Source of the DNA: Epiperipatus broadwayi
Lineage: Eukaryota > Onychophora > Udeonychophora > Euonychophora > Peripatidae
Length of the DNA stretch: 64,000 bases
Direction: 5' to 3'
NCBI GenBank assembly: GCA_028023455.1
Contig: JAQFVV010012672.1
Span: 620,001-684,000, forward strand
Shown: piece after piece, positions 57,286 through 64,000 of the stretch
Numbering within the stretch: the first letter of the stretch is position 1
How the letters are laid out: each line of letters begins with the position of its first letter
The notes under the pieces: generated by a model
The model's database searches: none
What the model saw: only the letters and a program-made list of their open reading frames with translations
What the model was told of the DNA's origin: nothing
Made by a program: the position numbers and the translations under genes

Positions 57286-59570
57286 CAGGCAGTCCCTTAG
57301 TTACGAACTTAATTGGTTCCTGACGTGTTTGTAAGTTGAAATTGTTTGAAAGTAGAGGTATATAAAAAAACATCAAAAAGAGTTTTCAATATACAGGATT
57401 TATTTTTTATTGATTAGTATCTGGAATTTTGTTTACAAATTTATCAAGAGTTAATTGAATTGTATTCTGTTTCTTCTCTTAATAAGGAAATCTGTAACAT
57501 TCTGTGTCTTTTTCTATTGCTCTTTGTACCCAAGATATACACTCTCCATTGGGATCACATTCTTCCATGATGGTCAAAAATTTGTCAAGATGCAAGCTTC
57601 ATTCATATTCTTGATTGTCAAACTCTTAACATTAAGTTTATTATCAGGTTCTTTTTCATTTTATATTTCATTCATCTCTTTAGTTTAATCAAGTCTTCAT
57701 TTGACAGAAATTCTGTGTGAGATTGCATTAACTCATCAATATCTTCATCAGTAATATCTAAATTTAATTCATTCATTATATTGACTATTTCATTTGTGAT
57801 ATCGTCAGGAGTTTCTTCTAGAAACATTCATCATTTGTGAATATATTCATTGTTGACTCTTATTTCAGCCCTCGCATCCCCAATAATATTTATTGCATTC
57901 CATATAAATAACTTTTCCAAAAATCTCATAATGTAGGTCCATCTTCCTTGCCGATTGCTTTGATTGCTTGAGTCATTAATCTTCTCATATAATACTGCTT
58001 AAAAGTAGTTATCACTGATTGGCCCATAGGTTGTGTTTCATTTATGAAATTGGGAGGGATAAACACAACACTAACTTGTAGATATAAATTTTGCAGGGAT
58101 TTTGGATATCCAGGAGAATTGTCTAAGAGCAATAGTGTTTTAAATGGTAAATTATTCTCACTACAATATTGCCTAACAGAAAGTGCAAAATGATGTGAGA
58201 ACCAATCTTTAAAAAGTTGTGCAGTAGCCTAGGCTTCAGTATTTGATTTCAAAATGACTGGAAGCATTCTTTTATCTTGTCCTTTCAATGCTCTAGGATT
58301 TTCTGTGTGATAAATTAGCATTGGCTTCAATTTAAAATTACCAGCTAAATTACCTCCAAGGAGCAATGTTATTCTGTTTTTAGAAGGTTTATGCCCAGGT
58401 GCAACTGATACTTCCTTTGCAAAGTTTGTACATGCAGGCATCTTTTTCCAAAATAAGTCTGTCTCATCTACATTAAAGAGTAGGCATGGAAAGTAAGCTC
58501 CATCTTCAATGATATTAGAGAAAGTGGAAATAAATTCACTGGTTAACTTTCTTATCTGCATTGGCACCTTCCCCAGTACATTTAATATTATGTAAAGAAT
58601 AATCTCATTTTAAATTTGTGAAACTAGCCATTGCTTGCTACATATTCAACAGCAGAATCTTTTTTTAAATTCTTTCTTCCAATCTTCATACAAACTAAGA
58701 ACTTTAGCTTGAATAATTGATAAACTTACTTACTGGGATGCCTTTTTGATATTGATCTTCAATTCATAAAGCTAAAGATTTCTCCATTTCATCCATTACT
58801 CTGCCATGTCTTTTTGAAACAATCTTTGAAGAATTATTTCCACAATTTTTAACATATTCTTTAATTTTGTTCTTGTTTTTCACAATTATATACTGTATAT
58901 TGTTGATCGGTTTAAATTACATGATATGCGATTGAAGCAAAAGATTCACCATTTTCAGAACGTCTAATTATACCCATTTTTGTCTCAATTGTTTGCGGTT
59001 TATGAGATCTTGATTTCTTTTTGGTTGTATCAACACTGCTGTTTTTTTGTTTCTCACTTACATTTTTAATTAATAAGAATGAAAAAAAATCACCCAACAG
59101 AAATATATACAATGTATATGTAACATAATCACATACAAACTACTTTTAAAAATAAGCAGTAATCAAGATGATCCTGTTTAAGACAGTCTGTGATGATGCT
59201 AAAAATAAAAGTAATTAATATCAGAGAGATGGGAAGATATACTGTATTTTATATAAGTTCTAATTGTTCTCTAAAATATTTTAATTATTTTCTAAATTCC
59301 AAAGTTTATCTTTCGTTAGAAAAAATTCAATTACGAATGTATGTAAATAGTTTTTTTTATCAGATACTGTAAATTTGTAGCATTAATTACTGAAAGGAAT
59401 TTTTAAAGTACTAAAATACTGTGCAAATTTGAATACCCATTTTTTTTCTACAATATATACCACTAATTATACATAAAAGTATGTGCATAGATAAAGATTT
59501 AAAGTTCAAAAGCGATTACGTAATAGCGAAATGTTTGTAACTCGAGTGTTTGTAACTAAGGGACTGCCTG
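57286..59570 (-). mobile_element. Tigger (pogo-type Tc1/mariner) element, full length
   Basis: The terminal inverted repeat CAGGCAGTCCCTTAGTTAC is perfect for 19 bp at both ends, and TA flanks it at 57284-57285 and 59571-59572. The 2285 bp length and single minus-strand transposase fit the Tigger family. All coding parts are present in order but broken. Confidence 0.95.
57690..59112 (-). pseudogene. Tigger transposase, inactivated
   Basis: The enzyme would excise the element and insert it at TA. Minus strand from 59112: a basic N-terminus, then a CENP-B-type HTH (QTIETKMGIIRRSENGESFA; stop after it at 58913). A second HTH-like region (RHGRVMDEMEKSLAL, about 58800) follows. Then comes the DDD catalytic core. 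The first Asp is in LFNVDETDLFW (about 58480), with ALKG downstream. The second is in LLLLDNSPGYPKS (about 58120). The third block reads QPMGQSVI (58030), where families have QPMDQ, so the third catalytic Asp is replaced by Gly. The acidic C-terminal tail (EETPDDITNEIVNIMNEL, about 57810) is kept. Several stops and frameshifts also occur between 58910 and 58570. Confidence 0.92.
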
Positions 59571-59572
59571 TA

Positions 59573-62500
59573 TTATATTTGAGATATAATCTTTAGCCAG
59601 CTATTTTGATGCTTTCAGTCTGTTGAATTAATAAGAAACATTGAATGTGATGCTTTTTAAATTTTTGTTTTAGTGGTCACAAATGAAAATGTAAGATTTT
59701 TAATAAAATTTTGCATAAAAATTATTAGAAACAGATGTTCATTGGTATTAATGAAATAGCTGTTGCAAGCAATTGTACCACATGTTATTTTGCTTTCTGA
59801 AAATGAAATTCATTTAGAATGATTGCCATTTTAGTCAGCAAATAACATATAAGTTCTTTTTTATTTCATATTTGACATAAAGTGGCTTCTTCTGGCTACT
59901 TATCAAGTCTTCCTATAAGGTGATTTCCATATTCTTTATCAATCATATTATTTGTCAGGATTATCAATTTTGCAGTCAATTATGAAACACAAAAATAATT
60001 TGTTTAAAAAACATATCTAGTCAATTATGGTATATGTTTATTCTCACTGATAAGTCAATATTTATAGTAAAAAAACTAAAAAGTCATCTTCATTTAGGAA
60101 TTTGGTACTAGTAAATTATTGGGATAAAGATGGTTATATATATATCACTGGAAGAATTTGATTAATACTAGATAAGCAAAAGAATGTTTTTGTAAGATTC
60201 ACTTGTTTGTATTATGTTTAGTGGATTTTAGAATTTAGAGGTTATTTTCATGAATTGTGGCTCAATTCTGTTACTTGTGGTGCTTAAATGTTCTGTCACT
60301 TTTGTTGCTCAAATTTTGTGTAAGTTTTCATGTGAACTGAGCAACAAACATTAGTGGTAGAATAGCATATTCCAGGATTCAAGGACCACAAATCACAGCC
60401 CAGTTATCATTTCTGATGCTCATATTTCTTATGAATCCCTGAATAATAAATTATTCATTTACTGTTTTACTTGTTATTAAATATAAATGATTTTAAAATC
60501 ATTTTTATCTGGTACAGATAACACAGTATGACTTTCAACCTAATTCATCATAAATGGTAAACTTGTAAAAATACATAAAATTTTATTGGTAGAATTTTAA
60601 ATATTCATTATTTTATGGCATTTTCTTTTAATGTATTAGTAAATTTCAATTTTTAGAAAGTAAAATATAGATAAAGCTATATATAATGATCTGAAATTTT
60701 TTCAATAGATGTGTATATTAAATAATATATTTATTTTATAACTTTTTTCAGTTTTATTTATATGCAAAAAAAAAAAAAAAACATAATGGATTATATTTGT
60801 TTCCATTTTACTTGGTATTATTAAAATGATAAATATTTTATTATAAATGAGATTATGAAAAGCTATTAAAATTTGTTATATTATTTATTTGATATGTTGG
60901 TTAATAGATTTATAACAGTTTTTTTGGCAAAAATTGTCTTATGGTCAAGCAACAGACATTATACTATTATCAGTGACAAATTATCTTTGTTTGCAAAATT
61001 TTTTATAGCATAACATGATAAGGAATCATTACAATGTAATTATCCTAATGTGTAATTGTACCAGCAAGTAGAAGAATTGCCTGTTATTTTCACTCAAAAT
61101 AAATAGAAGTAGAACTTACATATATCTTAAAATAAGTTCTGCTTTCTTAAAAGCTCAATTTTAGCAAGAATACTTAGATGGGTAGTAATTAAAGTAATTT
61201 CAAATAGTATGATAATTAATATGTGCCTATTATTCCAGACTCCTTGCTCATCAATATCTACATGTTGTTATGTGTTATTGATTTTTTTTTTTTTAGGTGT
61301 TATCTACTAAAATAAATAAATAGTAAAGTAATTCTGATGGCATATTAGCAATGAAAAAAATGAGATTATATAAAAGTAAAAAAAATAGATTTGACAAAAT
61401 ATAGATAAGTACACAAGTGCATGCAAGGATAATTGTAGAAAAAAAAAAAATTCTGATTATAGTTGCTTCTTTTTTTTTTTAAGAAAATAGTTTTTATTAT
61501 TCTTTCTTTCAATTATTATTCTTTCTTTGTGTGAAATAAAGTTTAAAGAAATAAGTTCTTTTTTTTTATTATAATTATTCAGGTTATCTTCATCTTATTC
61601 AGTCAGCTATACAATTCTCTTCCAGGCTGATACATTAATCCAGCTTTGAATACTAGTTTTTATGGAGAAAAAGCAAGTCAGAAACTGGTCTATATAATCA
61701 CTGTATGTATAAGAATGGTTACCTTCTATCCAATGAAAGTTTTTAATCCAACTCCCAGACATTTTCTGCACACATATATAAAATGGCACTATATAAAGCT
61801 TCTATGTAAATACATGCATAGTGCAAATATTGAATTAAGAATTAAGTAAAATAAAATATTTATTTTCTCATCCATATCTATTTCTCTTTCCACTAGAGGT
61901 GTAATATTTCAACAAATTATGTATATTGTGTGGTTTATCTGATTACTGATTTAATCAATGATGCCAAGAGCATTTGTTTGTTTTTACAGTGATTTTTTTG
62001 CAGATAAACATTATGTACCACTAAACATCACATGATCACCATCTCTATACTAGCACATAATTGTAAACAGGGTGGCACTACTGTATGGAGAGTTTTGCCT
62101 TTGTAAACATTATATACTGGCAAAAGTAAGACTCAAATTTTATTTAGTTATTTATTCTTATTTTGTATTTATGTGTATTAGAATGGCTATACTGAGTAAG
62201 GTAAAAAAAGAATTGACACAAAAAATTATGCATTTCAAGAGATATGAACCAATGTATATATTTTTATAGAAAGAAATAGTAAATTGAAAGTAATAATAAT
62301 AAATAGCATTTGTAAAGGAGTATGGCATTCCAACTCCAAAAAGAAGAAAAGAAATTAAGGGAGAGAAAAAAAACTACTCTAGAAATGAGTTTTGCAATGA
62401 CTACAAATTAATCTGAAACACAAGTATGTTCACATATAAACATGCTGGTTCATTTTTCTATTTATTTGATATTTTATAGTCTTGTATTTTAATTTCTTAA
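59573..62500. other. AT-rich non-coding stretch
   Basis: Nothing recognisable. The small frames at 61607-61849 (both strands) match no family I know. The stretch 60255-60330 repeats a G(T/C)TACTTGTGGTGCT/CACTTTTGTTGCTCAAAT-type word twice. Confidence 0.4.
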
Positions 62501-62502
62501 CA

Positions 62503-62703
62503 GAAAACTTTCTGAGCTACATCCTCACGTCTAACTGTGGCCCACCAATGTACTCTATTCTTTGCCATATCTCCCTAGTAGAAACAATTGATATTGCATT
62601 TCTTAAGAATATCTTTGAGATAATCCTTATAATATAGACGAGTCCTACCTCCCCCACACAAACCATACTCAAATTCACAATAAAACAGCCTTTTAGGAAG
62701 TCT
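62503..62703 (-). pseudogene. C-terminal tail relic of a non-LTR retrotransposon RT protein
   Basis: The minus-strand frame carries RLPKRLFYCEFEYG, a GGGRTRLYYKDYLKDILKKC block, then a stop, then HWWATVRREDVAQ. The pattern R-[LM]-P-K-x-[LI]-x-Y-G-E-L, G-x-R-x-x-G-R-x-x-x-R-Y-K-D-x-x-K-x-D-L and W-R-x-x-V is typical of the tail that follows the RT domain in several invertebrate LINE proteins, and it is often found fused or alone in gene predictions. Only this ~67-codon piece survives, with one internal stop. No RT motifs were found upstream (62.7-63.2 kb on this strand). Confidence 0.7.
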
Positions 62704-63239
62704 TATATTATTCATTCATTTTAGATATTTAGTCTAATAAAAGGTGGGTTTTTACAATAGTGGATGTTAAAGATCATATTCAGAAAGTCAAAGGATATAC
62801 TGATTGATTTTATGATTTTGTCATTGTAGTTTAAAATTTTATGAAGTATTCTTAAATTAAAACTTTTCTAATGCCTTTGTACAATAAATTATTTATATAG
62901 CAGTTTTAATATATACTCTGTTTTTTAACATGTTAATGCAACATTAAAAGGCACTATTCATCAAAACATTCTTATTATAATAAAATTGTTGGTGAAGAAA
63001 GAAATAATTTATTAAAATAAGAAATTTGAAAAAGAATTTAAGCAGAAGATGTGTTTTATAAATGTACAAACAAGTAAAAAATTTTGTGAAAACAATTTAC
63101 ATTATTTTTTATAAAAAAGTAGAAAATTAATCTGCCTTAAACATAAAAAGAAGTTTAAGCATATATCATGAAGATCATTTACAAAGTGATTTGAAGAATT
63201 GTCACTAAACATAGAAAAGTCATAGGTACAAAAAAATCA
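62704..63239. other. AT-rich non-coding stretch
   Basis: No supported feature. Confidence 0.4.
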
Positions 63240-63940
63240 TGTTTTGATCAGTATTCGCTAATGCTTAATGAAAGTGAAGACCTTATAAACACTGATCAAT
63301 TCTCGAACTTTATTAAAAGAATTGATCAAAACTTAAATATTACCAGAGATTTAGTACTTCTTACTCAACTTGAGATAACAACAATATAGATAATGACATT
63401 TTCAACTTTGGATATCATAATTTGGTAGGAATATCTATCGATTTCAACGATATAGTAAAAGTGAATTCGAGGAAAATTTTTATTTTCATTGAATAATTCA
63501 CCAACAAAATTTATGTTCTAAAATTATTAATATGGAAAATGTAATGACTTTATGGTTATCCAAGTCAGCACTTGACCACTGAAAATTCTTAAAATTTCTA
63601 GATTTTGAAAACAACTGTGGGATTCCACCATATTATTGCAAAGTTCAGTGACTTTCAGAAGGATGTATGCTAAAAAGGTTTTGTGAATTAATAGATAATG
63701 TCAAGATATTCATGTAAATTAAAGACAAATATGTACCAGAACTGATTAATAAAGAATTATGTGATTTATCATTTTTCCTTGATATAACTACTCACTTGAA
63801 TGACTTAAATATAAATTACAAAAGAAAATCGATTAGCAATTGAATTATATGGACATGTTTATTTCTTTCAAAAAAAGGAAACTTTTTCAAAACCAGTTAA
63901 ATAAAAATAATTTTTTCCAACATCAATTATTTTTAATAAT
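63240..63940 (+). pseudogene. hAT transposase fragment, inactivated, near window edge
   Basis: On the plus strand in shifting frames: FDQYSLMLNESEDLINTD then FIKRIDQNLN (63246-63345), the same block that reads ALNESCDVKDTAQ in the hAT at 32 kb. Next is a WLSEGCMLKRFCELID-type segment (first codon now a stop, about 63645). Then comes KDKYVPELINKELCDLSFFL followed by DITTHLNDLNINYK (63725-63820), and finally LFQNQLNKNNFFQ (63880-63925). These correspond in order to the catalytic-core, WLS and helical insertion regions of GTF2IRD2/ZBED-like hAT transposases. At least four stops or frameshifts are present. The C-terminal dimerisation motif would lie beyond the window. No terminal repeats were found within it. 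Confidence 0.78.
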
Positions 63941-64000
63941 ATTTCTTTAATACAAAAATACTTTACGATATTTTAATAAAATTGCACAATGAATTTTAAG

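Overview
This is a very AT-rich eukaryotic (metazoan-type) window. It is dominated by decayed transposable elements, with no confidently recognisable intact host gene. The evidence is: no bacterial gene density or operons, many homopolymer and (AT)n tracts, tRNA-derived SINEs, pogo/Tigger, hAT and Tc1-type DNA transposons, non-LTR reverse-transcriptase relics and an LTR retrotransposon. I cannot fix the species. An AT-rich invertebrate genome is the best guess, and the stretch is probably intergenic or intronic.

Left third (1-22 kb). A GC-richer patch at 3.2-3.5 kb has a TATA-like box and a possible exon. A ~2.4 kb segment (3.75-6.14 kb) recurs inverted at 27.8-33.6 kb. A fold-back structure (8.56-10.5 kb) is followed by a 1.74 kb internally deleted Tigger relative (11.8-13.5 kb) and a clean 420 bp hAT MITE with 8 bp target duplications (14.5 kb). 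A minus-strand non-LTR retrotransposon fragment carries RT motifs (15.8-18.05 kb). A Tc1-like remnant lies near 21 kb.

Middle (22-46 kb). A tRNA-headed SINE with a 42 bp minisatellite tail is followed by a coding-like 3' end at 25.3-25.57 kb, and a hairpin lies just beyond that. The second, inverted copy of the ~2.4 kb repeat is split by a Tigger relative and by a 2.7 kb broken hAT transposon. For both insertions the left-hand copy shows the empty site. A second copy of the hAT MITE lies at 34.4 kb. An 8 kb minus-strand LTR retrotransposon (37.2-45.2 kb) has ~1.8 kb LTRs, a tRNA-Pro-type primer site and a broken gag, but no pol. One of its LTRs is itself interrupted by a 1.27 kb DNA element.

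Right third (46-64 kb). Two more DNA elements (47.7-49.0 and 50.2-52.4 kb) begin GGTTGTC and are flanked by perfect 8 bp duplications. They resemble the one in the LTR, and all three are filled with internal tandem repeats and lack a recognisable transposase. A tRNA-Gly retrocopy with a 13 bp duplication sits inside a Tigger-derived fragment at 52.7-53 kb. A full-length dead Tigger (57.3-59.6 kb) has lost its third catalytic Asp. The end carries an RTE-type C-terminal relic (62.5-62.7 kb) and a broken hAT transposase running toward the edge (63.2-63.9 kb).

The genes do not form a pathway. The window is best read as layers of insertions whose relative order can partly be reconstructed. The least explained material is the group of three repeat-packed GG-terminated elements and the duplicated ~2.4 kb segment.
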